A stretch of DNA of 64,000 nucleotides from Maribacter luteus (GTDB taxonomy: Bacteria; Bacteroidota; Bacteroidia; Flavobacteriales; Flavobacteriaceae), in the NCBI RefSeq assembly GCF_009674825.1, contig NZ_WKJH01000030.1:124001-188000 (forward strand), in the 5' to 3' direction. The notes beneath the pieces were generated by a model. The model had not been told where the DNA came from, did not search any database, and was given only the letters and a program-made list of their open reading frames with translations. Made by a program: the position numbers and the translations under genes. Shown piece by piece: positions 35,325 to 46,458 of this stretch. Every line of letters starts with the position of its first letter. The stretch's first letter is position 1.

Positions 35325-35624
35325 CTAAGCCGAAAGGATACGATCAACTATTTCTTTAAACTCATCTTTAAGCGTTATCGTTGGGAAGGGTTTATTGGCC
35401 TTTGCATACCAATATGCCGCATTGAAATTATCGCCTTCTTTTCGATGTAGATAGGCATGGATCCAACTACCTAGGTCATCATGGATGTCCTGGGCCAAAT
35501 CATGGGATATTTCCCAATTTCCTTTGGCATCATACCACAAAGATTTTAGTGCATCCGGCCAATATTCCGCTGGCAATCCACCCTCTAATGATTCAATAAA
35601 ACCACTATAATCCTTTGGCACCAT
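35325..35624 (-). CDS. Hypothetical protein, 99 aa
   Basis: Small soluble acidic protein rich in Trp, Tyr and Asp (LPAEYWPDALKSLWYDAKG, DDLGSWIHAYLHRKEGD). I do not recognise a named family, but similar short proteins are common in flavobacteria. It overlaps the antiporter stop by one base (TAATG), so it is translated together with it and may act with it or simply share the transcript. No signal peptide. Confidence 0.75.
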   Translation of the reverse strand: MVPKDYSGFIESLEGGLPAEYWPDALKSLWYDAKGNWEISHDLAQDIHDDLGSWIHAYLHRKEGDNFNAAYWYAKANKPFPTITLKDEFKEIVDRILSA

Positions 35625-36859
35625 TACGTTAGTTTTTTAACCAACTTGCCAACGGTAAGTCCTTGAACGATAATGGAAAAAACGACAACCACATAGGTTA
35701 TTACCAAAAACAAATCGCGATGCATATCTTGGGTAAGTCCTAATGCAAGGGCTATTGAAATTCCACCCCTTAATCCACCCCAAGTCATTATGATATTGGT
35801 ATTGGGGACAAAATCCAGCTTTTCCTTAAAAAAGTTAATAGGGAGCAACAAGGACAAGTATCTGCAAATAAGTATAATGGGAATAGACAACAATCCGGCG
35901 ATAACATAATCGAGCTCAAAGGCCAAAACCAACATCTCCATCCCTATCAAAACGAACAATAAGGTATTCAAGAGAATATCTACCAGCTCCCAGAACTTAT
36001 CTACATAAGTTTCGGTAATCTCGGACATGGCACTATCTCGCATCGTATCGTTCCCTACCATTAATCCGGCAGTCACCATGGCCAATGGAGCCGAAAGGTG
36101 AAGATTTTGTGCTATTACCGTGCCCACCATTACGGTAGCCAATGTTATGATTACCTCAATATCATAATCATCTATTGACTTCATTAAGCGATAGGTAATC
36201 CAACCTAAAAGTAACCCAAGTACAACCCCACCAATAACCTCAACCCCAAAAAGTTCTAACACATCCAAAGCGGAAACTGTAGCACTACCGGAAGAAGCGA
36301 ACTGGAAAATGGTCAAAAACACAACTACCCCAACCCCATCATTGAACAAGGACTCCCCTACGATTTTGGTTTCTAATTTTTTCGGAGCTCCCGCCTGTTT
36401 TAAAATACCCAAAACAGCAATTGGGTCTGTTGGGGAAATCAATGCCCCGAACAATAGACAATACACATAGCCTACATCCATATTGAATAGCATCAACAAA
36501 TAATAGACCGCCGTACCCACCAAAAATGTAGACACCAATACTCCAAGCGTTGAAAATACCAAAATAGGCCATCGCTGCACCTTCAATTGTTGAAAATTCG
36601 TATGTAAAGCCCCTGCAAAGAGTAAAAAACTCAGCATAATATCTAACAGCAACGTCTTAAAATCGATTTGGGTAATAATATATTTCTCAGCATTTAACAA
36701 GGTGTCATCAAAGTAACTTAACGCAAATACCCCCAACGTGAAAAATATGGTTATGACCATTAAACCGATGGTATTGGGCAATTTTAAAAAGCGCACATTG
36801 ATAAAACCAAAGGCCGCGGATAGAAAAACCAGTATAGTGGTAATCAAAAAATAATTCAT
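35624..36859 (-). CDS. CPA1-family Na+/H+ antiporter
   Basis: 411-aa inner-membrane protein with about 12 TM helices from the first residues on. The transport-site motif is present as SPTDPIAVLGILKQ and GESLFNDGVGVV, plus TWGGLRGGISIALAL near the end, all typical of NhaP/CPA1 exchangers; there is no C-terminal cytoplasmic TrkA domain. It probably extrudes Na+ for H+. It is followed, with 1-bp overlap, by the 99-aa gene. Confidence 0.93.
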   Translation of the reverse strand: MNYFLITTILVFLSAAFGFINVRFLKLPNTIGLMVITIFFTLGVFALSYFDDTLLNAEKYIITQIDFKTLLLDIMLSFLLFAGALHTNFQQLKVQRWPILVFSTLGVLVSTFLVGTAVYYLLMLFNMDVGYVYCLLFGALISPTDPIAVLGILKQAGAPKKLETKIVGESLFNDGVGVVVFLTIFQFASSGSATVSALDVLELFGVEVIGGVVLGLLLGWITYRLMKSIDDYDIEVIITLATVMVGTVIAQNLHLSAPLAMVTAGLMVGNDTMRDSAMSEITETYVDKFWELVDILLNTLLFVLIGMEMLVLAFELDYVIAGLLSIPIILICRYLSLLLPINFFKEKLDFVPNTNIIMTWGGLRGGISIALALGLTQDMHRDLFLVITYVVVVFSIIVQGLTVGKLVKKLT

Positions 36860-36920
36860 GGTCAGTATTTTAATTTGAAAAAAGGACTTTATTAGGATTG
36901 TATATATTATTTAACCTAAC

Positions 36921-38918
<1,998 letters not shown>

Positions 38919-38963
38919 TTATAATTGACCTTTATAAATCTTTTTGGGAAGACCCATTGTTTT

Positions 38964-39812
38964 CTATTCGATTTTCCCCTTTACCATCCTATCATTTCCA
39001 AATATATCTTTTCTAAGTTCAATATTGGAAAAACCGTTTTCCAAAAGAGCTTTTGTTTCCTCTCCCAGATATTGGTTTATTTCAAAATACAAAGAACCAC
39101 CTTTGTTTAAATTTGATTTTGCAAAGTCCATTATTCTTCGATAAAAAACCAGTGGATCATCATCAGAAACGAACAACGCGATCCCAGGTTCGTTATCTAT
39201 TACGTTTGGCTTCATCAATTTCTTCTCCAACATCCTAACATAAGGAGGATTGGAGACTATAATATCGAACTTTTCTTTTAGGGATTTCGTTGTAAGAATA
39301 TCGGATTGAATACATTCTATTTCAACCTTATTGTTCCTTGCATTCAATTTAGCTGTTTCTAAAGCTTTATTGGAAATATCCAAAGCGAATACCTTTGCAT
39401 TTTTAAAGGCTATTGCCAGTGAAATGGCAATACACCCGCTACCTGTCCCTATATCCAAGATATTGAATGCCATATTTTGATCCGTATGTTCATCAATGAT
39501 CCAACGAACCAATTCTTCAGTTTCAGGCCTAGGTATCAGCACATCTTCATTGACCACAAAATCCATATCCATAAATTGGGCCGTACCTAAAATATATTGA
39601 ATCGGTTTTTCCTTCCTTAATTGGGACAAAACCTCAAAAAGAGGTTGTTCCTCTTCCTTTGTCACTGTTATATCGGGCTCCAATGCCAATACAAAACGTT
39701 CTAACCCTAAAAAATGACCAATCGTAAGATAAAAAAAGCTATCTACCTCTTCTTTAGGATATAAGGCATCTAATTCTATATGGTAAATATTCTTGATTTC
39801 GCGTAACAACAT
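38964..39812 (-). CDS. prmC: Peptide chain release factor N5-glutamine methyltransferase
   Basis: Methylates the Gln of the GGQ motif in release factors. 282 aa: N-terminal helical substrate-binding region with QYILGTAQFMDMDF, then a SAM-binding fold with LDIGTGSGCIAISLA and the catalytic NPPYVR tetrad (IIVSNPPYVRMLEKK). No prfA or prfB gene is adjacent. Spacing is 3 bp from the upstream GNAT gene. Confidence 0.96.
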   Translation of the reverse strand: MLLREIKNIYHIELDALYPKEEVDSFFYLTIGHFLGLERFVLALEPDITVTKEEEQPLFEVLSQLRKEKPIQYILGTAQFMDMDFVVNEDVLIPRPETEELVRWIIDEHTDQNMAFNILDIGTGSGCIAISLAIAFKNAKVFALDISNKALETAKLNARNNKVEIECIQSDILTTKSLKEKFDIIVSNPPYVRMLEKKLMKPNVIDNEPGIALFVSDDDPLVFYRRIMDFAKSNLNKGGSLYFEINQYLGEETKALLENGFSNIELRKDIFGNDRMVKGKIE

Positions 39813-39815
39813 AGT

Positions 39816-40316
39816 TCAAAGTTGTTTCAACATCCAAACCTGACACGAATAATGACCGGTATTCCCCATAGGGGCATCAATATATTCAAATCCCGACTTT
39901 TTATATAGCTTTTGGGCTTCCTTCATATAAGGCATAGTTTCCAAATAACATTTTTCAAAACCATATTGCCTCGCATTATCCAAACATATTTTCATCATTT
40001 GGGACCCTAACCCCCTTTCTCTAGCCTCTTCCAAGAAGTACATCTTTTGCAGCTCACAAACGTTACCTTCGAAATTCTCTAATTGGGCAACACCCGCTGA
40101 GCCAATAAGCCTCCCATCTTCTTCAACAACGAAATAAGTAGCTTTGGGTACATCGTAATTTTCGAACATATGGTCCAATGCGGTATCCTCATAGGCGGTA
40201 CCCACTTTTGGAACTCCCATTCCCACCAATACCTTTCTGATCAAAGAAGCTACCGCTTCATTATCTTTTTGCTCAATTTCCCGAATTTTAACAGTTACCC
40301 CCAATTGTTTACCCAA
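39816..40316 (-). CDS. GNAT-family N-acetyltransferase
   Basis: 166 aa. Single acetyl-CoA-binding GNAT fold: REIEQKDNEAVASLI at the start, VVEEDGRLIGSAGVAQL in the core and EEARERGLGSQMMKICLDNARQYG as motif A with the R/Q-x-x-G-x-G/A loop. The substrate is unknown. The ORF begins with TTG (40316); another TTG four codons later is as likely, and no ATG exists near. It is transcribed just before prmC. Confidence 0.88.
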   Translation of the reverse strand: MGKQLGVTVKIREIEQKDNEAVASLIRKVLVGMGVPKVGTAYEDTALDHMFENYDVPKATYFVVEEDGRLIGSAGVAQLENFEGNVCELQKMYFLEEARERGLGSQMMKICLDNARQYGFEKCYLETMPYMKEAQKLYKKSGFEYIDAPMGNTGHYSCQVWMLKQL

Positions 40317-40375
40317 TATATATTAATGTTCTATTTTAGCGGAGTGAAGATACATGAAATATAATTTTATAGGGA

Positions 40376-40837
40376 ATGAAAAACGTATTTTTCATATTGG
40401 TTTTGGCCATTCTTGTACAAAGCTGTACGTTCGATAAAAAACCCGAGTACTTGGGAATCGACAACGTCTGGGTCGAAGAAGCCAGTTCTAACAACATTAC
40501 CCTGAAGGCTGATGCCCATTTCAAAAATGAAAATGACCTAGGTGGCACTTTGCTTACGGATGAAATCAAGGTTTATATAGATAATATCTATATCGCCAGC
40601 GTATCTTCTGAAGCCTTTGACGTTCCTGCGAAGGATAATTTTATCGTACCTTTGACAGTTAGTTTCCCATTGTCAAAATTGTTCAAAGAAGGCAACCGGA
40701 ATTTATTAGGAATTATCTTAAACCAAGTTCTTAACAAGAAAATGAAAATCGACTTTAAGGGAAGTATAACATATAAACTTGCAGGATTTTCCTATGATTA
40801 TCCTGTTGACCACAGTCAAGAAATAACGATAAAATAA
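40376..40837 (+). CDS. LEA type 2-like lipoprotein
   Basis: 153 aa. Lipoprotein signal MKNVFFILVLAILVQSC (Cys17), then a single beta-sandwich resembling the WHy/LEA14 domain (ITLKADAHFKNENDLGGTLLTDEIKVYIDN). Such domains are linked to desiccation or stress, but the function here is unknown. Its stop is followed directly by ribD, so it opens the five-gene run to yigZ. Confidence 0.8.
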   Translation: MKNVFFILVLAILVQSCTFDKKPEYLGIDNVWVEEASSNNITLKADAHFKNENDLGGTLLTDEIKVYIDNIYIASVSSEAFDVPAKDNFIVPLTVSFPLSKLFKEGNRNLLGIILNQVLNKKMKIDFKGSITYKLAGFSYDYPVDHSQEITIK

Positions 40838-41890
40838 ATGTTGCCCGACCCGATATTCATGAAGCGCGCCCTTCAATTGGCCAAAAATGGTTTAGGGGTT
40901 ACCGCACCAAACCCTATGGTAGGTGCCGTGATAGTGCTGAACAATAGAATCATCGGTGAAGGTTATACAAGTGCATACGGAGGTCCACATGCCGAAGTCA
41001 ACGCTATAAATTCGGTTAAAAACAAATCAGATTTAATAAAAGCCACCTTATACGTTACATTAGAACCCTGTTCCCATTACGGAAAAACCCCACCTTGTGC
41101 CGATTTGATTATAAAGCACAACATACCCAATGTGGTAATAGGGACAATGGACCCCCACGATAAGGTCAAGGGGAAAGGTATTGCACGTCTTAAAAATGCA
41201 GGTTGTAATGTTACCATTGGATTTCTTGAGGAAGCCTGCCTGGAACACCATAAACGCTTTATTACATTTCAACAAAAACAACGACCATATATCATCTTAA
41301 AATGGGCGGAAACCATGGATGGATTTATTGCTCCCTTACCCCCTAAGAGAGATGAGGAACCAAAACCTTATTGGATTTCGAACACATTTTCAAGACAACT
41401 TGTACATAAATGGCGTAGTGAAGAGCAGGCCATCTTAGTGGGTACCAATACCGTTCTTGAAGATAATCCTAAACTGAATGTTCGGGATTGGACCGGTAAA
41501 TCCCCTATTCGGGTGATCATAGATAGGAACTTAAAAATACAGGGCAACTACCACATTTATGATAAAAGTGTAAAAACCATCATCTTTACCGAAGTGGAAG
41601 ATGCTTCAAAACAATTTGCGGATATTGATTTCGAAACCATTGATTTTTCCAAAAACGTTCCCGAGCAAATTTGCCGAACTTTACACAAGAAAAATATCAT
41701 TAGTATCCTAATAGAAGGTGGTGCCCAAACCCTTCAATCTTTCATTGACAGTAATTTATGGGACGAAGCGAGGATTTTCACAGGTCAAAATACATTCGGC
41801 GAAGGCCTTAAGGCTCCCAAAAGCAATGGCAAGCTACATGAGACATTAAAAATTGATTCTGATTTATTAAATATATATAAGAATGATTAA
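40838..41890 (+). CDS. ribD: Riboflavin biosynthesis protein RibD (deaminase/reductase)
   Basis: 350-aa bifunctional enzyme: the N-terminal deaminase has zinc ligands His51 and Glu53 in GGPHAEV plus Cys78 and Cys87 in EPCSHYGKTPPC; the C-terminal reductase (about 150-350) has ILKWAETMDGFIA and LIEGGAQTLQSFI. It makes 5-amino-6-ribitylamino-uracil phosphate. No FMN riboswitch or other rib gene is nearby. The ATG follows the LEA gene's stop without a gap and its end overlaps the HAD gene by 8 bp. Confidence 0.96.
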   Translation: MLPDPIFMKRALQLAKNGLGVTAPNPMVGAVIVLNNRIIGEGYTSAYGGPHAEVNAINSVKNKSDLIKATLYVTLEPCSHYGKTPPCADLIIKHNIPNVVIGTMDPHDKVKGKGIARLKNAGCNVTIGFLEEACLEHHKRFITFQQKQRPYIILKWAETMDGFIAPLPPKRDEEPKPYWISNTFSRQLVHKWRSEEQAILVGTNTVLEDNPKLNVRDWTGKSPIRVIIDRNLKIQGNYHIYDKSVKTIIFTEVEDASKQFADIDFETIDFSKNVPEQICRTLHKKNIISILIEGGAQTLQSFIDSNLWDEARIFTGQNTFGEGLKAPKSNGKLHETLKIDSDLLNIYKND

Positions 41891-42485
41891 AAACATCATT
41901 TTCGACTTCGGCGATGTTTTCATAAATCTTGATAAGGAAATTGTATTTCGTGAAATGCAAAAATATGAAAACCCTGAACTTACCCCTAAGCTCTTGGAAG
42001 TTAGCAATGCCTATGAAATAGGCGCCATTACAACAGATGCTTTCGTGAAAGAACTGAACAATGCGTTTCCCAAAGCATCGGCAGAAGAAATTATTTCGGT
42101 GTGGAACGGTATGATCTTGGACTTCCCAGATCACCGATTGGAGTTTTTGGAACAATTGACCAAAGAAAATACATATCGGCTTTTTTTACTTAGCAATACC
42201 AATGCATTACATATAGCTCACGTAATGGAGAGTATGGGCGAACAAAAATACAATCGCTTTAAGAAGTGCTTTGAGCAATTTTACCTATCACACGAAATAG
42301 CCTTAAGGAAACCAAATACTGATATTTATGAATTTGTGCTGAAAGAAAACGACCTAAACGCCATCGAGACCCTTTTTGTAGATGACACTAGTGAAAATAC
42401 CGAAGCGGCCAATAAATTAGGTATAAAAACATGGAATCTTTTGGTCGGTAAAGAAGATGTTACCCAATTAAAATCAAAGTTTTAG
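41883..42485 (+). CDS. HAD-family hydrolase
   Basis: 200-aa HAD phosphatase, subclass IA. The nucleophile motif is NIIFDFGDVFINLD; motif II is FLLSNTNALH; motif III Lys is in LRKPNTDIYEF; motif IV is TLFVDDTSENTEAA. The FGDV variant with helical cap resembles YihX-type sugar phosphatases. Given the ribD operon it might dephosphorylate the riboflavin intermediate, a step with missing or promiscuous HAD enzymes in many bacteria (inference). Confidence 0.88.
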   Translation: MIKNIIFDFGDVFINLDKEIVFREMQKYENPELTPKLLEVSNAYEIGAITTDAFVKELNNAFPKASAEEIISVWNGMILDFPDHRLEFLEQLTKENTYRLFLLSNTNALHIAHVMESMGEQKYNRFKKCFEQFYLSHEIALRKPNTDIYEFVLKENDLNAIETLFVDDTSENTEAANKLGIKTWNLLVGKEDVTQLKSKF

Positions 42486-43349
42486 ATGTTTGACCTTGCC
42501 CTGAGCGTCCTTTGTTCCAGCCTGATCTTCGTGATTTTTAAACTTTATGACGTATATAAGGTAGAAACTTTGTTTGCCATAATCACAAATTACGTGGTTG
42601 CCTGCTCAGTTGGGTTATATTTCTATTCCGGTGAAATAAAACCAACCGAAATCGCCGAACAACCATGGTTCCTAGGAACCTTAGTGCTTGGTGTACTTTT
42701 TATCGTTGTCTTTAATCTAATGGCAAGAACATCTCAGGCCGTTGGTGTTTCCGTGGCCTCGGTAGCCACTAAAATGTCCTTAGTGATTCCCGTTATTTTC
42801 GGGGTACTTGTGTATAAAGAAACCCTAGGTCCAATAAAAATCCTAGGTATTGTACTGGCTTTAGCCGCTGTATATTTTGCATCCATAAAAAAGAAAGAAG
42901 TCAATTTCAAACGATCCTCATTGATTTTGCCCTTATTGGTTTTTCTAGGCTCTGGAATTATCGATACGAGTATAAAATACGTCCAAGAAGCACATATACA
43001 GGAAAATGAGTTCCCTCTTTTTTCAGCAACGGTTTTTGCTGCGGCTACCATTGTAGGTATTTTCATTATCATCTATAAAAGTTTTAAAGCCCCGTTGAAG
43101 GTGAATTTCAAGAATATAATAGGAGGAATCGCCTTGGGGATACCCAACTATTTTTCAATATATTATCTACTCCGGGCATTGCAGAACCCAACATTGAACA
43201 GTGCATCTGTCTTTACGATCAATAATGTTGCCATTGTAATGTTATCTACCCTCCTAGGTATTGTTCTGTTTAAGGAACAAATCAGCTTTAAAAATTGGGG
43301 AGGCATTGCCTTGGCCATAATCAGTATAATCTTGGTTGCCGTATTCTAA
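42486..43349 (+). CDS. EamA/DMT-family membrane transporter
   Basis: 287 aa, 10 TM helices in two EamA repeats (about 1-135 and 145-287); MARTSQAVGVSVASVATKMSLVIPVIFGVLVYKE and FTINNVAIVMLSTLLGIVLFKE are the repeat signatures. The substrate is unknown; metabolite export is common in this family. It starts immediately after the HAD stop and shares one base with yigZ (TAATG). Confidence 0.9.
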   Translation: MFDLALSVLCSSLIFVIFKLYDVYKVETLFAIITNYVVACSVGLYFYSGEIKPTEIAEQPWFLGTLVLGVLFIVVFNLMARTSQAVGVSVASVATKMSLVIPVIFGVLVYKETLGPIKILGIVLALAAVYFASIKKKEVNFKRSSLILPLLVFLGSGIIDTSIKYVQEAHIQENEFPLFSATVFAAATIVGIFIIIYKSFKAPLKVNFKNIIGGIALGIPNYFSIYYLLRALQNPTLNSASVFTINNVAIVMLSTLLGIVLFKEQISFKNWGGIALAIISIILVAVF

Positions 43350-43963
43350 TGGAAAATACCGATAGTTACAAAACCCTGTCCGCCCCATCCGAAGAAATAC
43401 TCTTCAAGGAAAAAAAGAGCAAATTTTTCGGTTATGCTTATCCCATAAAATCTGAAGACGAGGTTAAACCATTGATAGAAAAATTAAAAAAACAACACCA
43501 CACGGCCAACCATGTATGTTATGCATGGCAATTGGGGATAAATAATGCTCATTACAGGGCAAATGACGATGGCGAACCCAACAATTCGGCCGGAATGCCC
43601 ATTTACGGACAAATTCAGTCCTTTGGTGTAACCAATGTTTTAGTGGCCGTCGCACGTATATTCGGTGGTACTAAACTAGGTGTTGGCGGCTTGATCAGTG
43701 CTTACAAAACGGCAGCCCAAATGGCCCTTGAAGTATCCCCGATTGTAACACGTATTCAAAAGGCCCATTTTAAAGTCCATTTCGGTTATGAATCCATGGA
43801 CAAGGTCATGCGGATAATTAAACAAAACAATCTTGATATCGTTTCCCAAAAATTGGAAATGGAGTGCGATCTAGAGATTACCTCACCGAAAAGTCATACC
43901 GAAATGGTCATGCAGTTGTTCAAAGAAAACCATATGGTATCAATTCAGCTAAAGGAGGATTAA
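43349..43963 (+). CDS. yigZ: YigZ/IMPACT family protein
   Basis: 204 aa from the ATG at 43349, which overlaps the transporter stop; in-frame codons upstream lie inside that gene. The UPF0029 N-terminal domain has FFGYAYPIKSEDE, HVCYAWQLG and NDDGEPNNSAGMPIYGQI, then a C-terminal ferredoxin-like DUF1949 domain. Possible role in translation stress or nucleic-acid binding; function unproved. It converges on the thioesterase gene with a 4-bp overlap. Confidence 0.92.
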   Translation: MENTDSYKTLSAPSEEILFKEKKSKFFGYAYPIKSEDEVKPLIEKLKKQHHTANHVCYAWQLGINNAHYRANDDGEPNNSAGMPIYGQIQSFGVTNVLVAVARIFGGTKLGVGGLISAYKTAAQMALEVSPIVTRIQKAHFKVHFGYESMDKVMRIIKQNNLDIVSQKLEMECDLEITSPKSHTEMVMQLFKENHMVSIQLKED

Positions 43964-44358
43964 AACCCCATCTTCTGAAGTATGTCGGCAGGGCATCTCA
44001 TGGGCTTGTTTTTTTTGGCATCCATAAAAGCAAGTACCGTTTTTGCATCAGCTAATAATTCACCTTCACCATTATAGATTTCATAGTCGAATTCGATCCT
44101 GACCATAGGCTTTTTCCGTAAGAAGGTACGTACGAACAAAAGGTCGTCGTAGTATGCCGATTTTTTATAGTTTATAGATATGGACACAACAGGAAGGATA
44201 ATACCGCTATCCTCCATGGATTTGTACGAAACCCCTAAGGAACGAAGCCATTCGATTCTTCCCATCTCCAAGTATTGCGGGTAATTGCCGTGATGAACAA
44301 TTCCCATCTGATCAGTTTCACAGTAACGTACCCTAAAAGAAATTTCATTATAATCCAT
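43960..44358 (-). CDS. Acyl-CoA thioesterase (4-hydroxybenzoyl-CoA thioesterase family)
   Basis: 132-aa hotdog-fold protein. FRVRYCETDQMGIVHHGNYPQYLEMGRIEWLR is the active-site region (Asp in ETDQMG, His-His) typical of YbgC/YbaW-like thioesterases, hydrolysing short acyl-CoAs. It reads away from dnaA and converges with yigZ, overlapping by 4 bp. Confidence 0.9.
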   Translation of the reverse strand: MDYNEISFRVRYCETDQMGIVHHGNYPQYLEMGRIEWLRSLGVSYKSMEDSGIILPVVSISINYKKSAYYDDLLFVRTFLRKKPMVRIEFDYEIYNGEGELLADAKTVLAFMDAKKNKPMRCPADILQKMGF

Positions 44359-44424
44359 AAAAATCCAACTAAAAATTATATATTTATGAGCTTGCGTTTT
44401 GCGAACCCAACATGCGAAAAAAAA

Positions 44425-44454
44425 AGGGTAAATTCAACCCTAATTGATTTTTTT
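44425..44454. other. AT-rich hairpin between the thioesterase and dnaA genes
   Basis: AGGGT (44425-44429) pairs with ACCCT (44437-44441) around a 7-nt loop. A run of A precedes it and a T tract follows (44448-44457), so it resembles a weak two-way terminator. It lies between divergent start codons; depending on where dnaA transcription begins it insulates the genes or acts as an attenuator. The 5-bp stem makes this uncertain. Confidence 0.3.
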
Positions 44455-44563
44455 TTTAGGATTTTTGTTCACATATTTGCGAGACCTAAATTACACTTGC
44501 ATTCCTATTGAGCCGGTGCTATTTATGCTTAAAAACTAACCATAAACAAGAGATTTTTTTATA

Positions 44564-45988
44564 ATGAGTGTTACTGCTAATTCCGTTTGGAACAATTGTC
44601 TGGCTTTTATCAAGGATAATATCCAACCGCAGGCATTCAAAACTTGGTTTGAACCCATAAAACCTGTAAAACTTTCAGAGAATGCACTGAGCATTCAGGT
44701 ACCCAGTAAATTTTTCTACGAATGGCTAGAAGAGCACTATGTAAAGCTCTTAAAAGTAGCACTCACTAAAGAGTTGGGCGAAACCGCAAAGTTGGTCTAC
44801 ATTATACGTATGGAGAACACCTATGGTAACCGTGAACCCTTTACAGAGAAAATACCAAGTGCGAATCGTGGAAACATGGGCCCTCAGGAAATGGATGTCC
44901 CCATTAAATCGAAAAACCCAGAACTTAGGAACCCCTTTGTTATTCCAGGTATTCGCAATATTAAAATAGAATCACAATTAAATCCTAATTATAATTTCGA
45001 TAATTTCCTAGAAGGGGATTCTAACCGCTTGGCCCGTTCTGCAGGGATGGCTGTGGCAAACAAACCTGGAGGAACCTCTTTTAACCCCCTATTGGTTTTC
45101 GGTGGCGTTGGCCTAGGAAAGACCCACTTGGCACATGCCATAGGTGTAGAGATTAAGGACAAATATCCCGATCGTACGGTTCTGTATATCTCTGCCGAAA
45201 AATTTACCCAACAGTATATTGAATCGGTAAAAAAGAATACCCGTAACGATTTTATCCACTTTTATCAGTTGATAGATGTTTTGATCATAGACGATGTTCA
45301 GTTCTTATCAGGAAAATCGGGTACCCAAGATGTATTCTTCCATATATTCAACCATTTACACCAAAATGGGAAACAAGTGATCCTTACTTCGGACAAGGCA
45401 CCTGTAGATATGCAGGATATTGAACAACGATTGCTGTCTAGGTTCAAATGGGGGTTATCCGCAGAATTACAAAGTCCTGATTACGAAACAAGGATTTCTA
45501 TCTTGAAAAACAAATTATATCGTGATGGTGTTGAGATGCCGGAAGATATTATCGACTATGTGGCCAAACATATCAAAACCAATATTCGTGAACTGGAAGG
45601 TGCCATTATTTCCTTAATAGCACAATCTTCGTTCAACAAGAAAGAGGTTACTTTGGAATTGGCCCAACAAGTAGTTGAAAAATTTGTGAAGAATACGAAA
45701 CGGGAAGTATCTATCGACTATATTCAGAAAGTGGTATCTGACTATTTTGAGATGGATGTGGCCACCCTTCAATCCAAAACAAGGAAAAGACACATTGTGC
45801 AAGCAAGACAATTGGCTATGTTCTTCGCCAAAAAGTTCACCAAGGCTTCATTGGCCAGTATTGGCTCCCAAATAGGAAAAAGAGATCACGCAACGGTTTT
45901 ACATGCCTGTAAAACAGTAGACAACCTTGCAGAAACAGACAAACAGTTTCGTAAGTATATAGAAGATTTAACGAAGAAACTTTCATAA
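44564..45988 (+). CDS. dnaA: Chromosomal replication initiator DnaA
   Basis: AAA+ initiator, 474 aa with four domains: I (about 1-80, WNNCLAFIKDNIQPQAFKTWF), a short linker II, III with Walker A GGVGLGKT (180-187), Walker B DDVQFL (Asp243-Asp244) and LLSRFKWGLSAEL, and IV with the DNA-binding signature KRDHATVLHACKTV. It probably begins an operon with the phosphatase and methyltransferase that follow by 8 and 6 bp. I find no DnaA-box cluster next to it. Confidence 0.98.
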   Translation: MSVTANSVWNNCLAFIKDNIQPQAFKTWFEPIKPVKLSENALSIQVPSKFFYEWLEEHYVKLLKVALTKELGETAKLVYIIRMENTYGNREPFTEKIPSANRGNMGPQEMDVPIKSKNPELRNPFVIPGIRNIKIESQLNPNYNFDNFLEGDSNRLARSAGMAVANKPGGTSFNPLLVFGGVGLGKTHLAHAIGVEIKDKYPDRTVLYISAEKFTQQYIESVKKNTRNDFIHFYQLIDVLIIDDVQFLSGKSGTQDVFFHIFNHLHQNGKQVILTSDKAPVDMQDIEQRLLSRFKWGLSAELQSPDYETRISILKNKLYRDGVEMPEDIIDYVAKHIKTNIRELEGAIISLIAQSSFNKKEVTLELAQQVVEKFVKNTKREVSIDYIQKVVSDYFEMDVATLQSKTRKRHIVQARQLAMFFAKKFTKASLASIGSQIGKRDHATVLHACKTVDNLAETDKQFRKYIEDLTKKLS

Positions 45989-45996
45989 CACATTTA

Positions 45997-46452
45997 ATGG
46001 CTACAAAGGTTTTAATGGTCTGCCTTGGAAACATCTGTAGGTCACCATTGGCCGAAGGTATTCTCCAAGACAAGGTAAACAGTGACGAAGTTCAGGTAGA
46101 TTCCGCGGGTACGGGAGGTTATCACATCGGCAGTAAGCCCGACAGTAGAAGTATTTCCGTTGGCCTTAAATATAATATCGACATTAGCCATCAAAGATGT
46201 CGTCAATTTTCAGCGGACGATTTTGAAGTGTTCGATTTGATCTATGTGATGGACAAAAGCAATTACAGGAATGTCATAGCACTTGCCCAAAATGAAGAAC
46301 ATAAGCAAAAAGTAAAGCTACTGCTCGACGAAATCAAAGCGCAACCGAACGAAGTTCCCGACCCTTATTATGATGATAACGGTTTTGAGCATGTTTTTCA
46401 TCTTATTGATGAAGCCTGTACGATTATAGCAGATAAACTGAAAAATAAGTAA
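45997..46452 (+). CDS. Low-molecular-weight protein-tyrosine phosphatase
   Basis: 151 aa. The P-loop C-x5-R is VCLGNICRSP (Cys9, Arg15), and the general-acid region is VPDPYYDDNGFEHV, both at expected sites for LMW-PTPs. No exopolysaccharide kinase is next to it, so its protein substrate is unknown. It follows dnaA by 8 bp and precedes the methyltransferase by 6 bp. Confidence 0.94.
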   Translation: MATKVLMVCLGNICRSPLAEGILQDKVNSDEVQVDSAGTGGYHIGSKPDSRSISVGLKYNIDISHQRCRQFSADDFEVFDLIYVMDKSNYRNVIALAQNEEHKQKVKLLLDEIKAQPNEVPDPYYDDNGFEHVFHLIDEACTIIADKLKNK

Positions 46453-46458
46453 CCGCCT

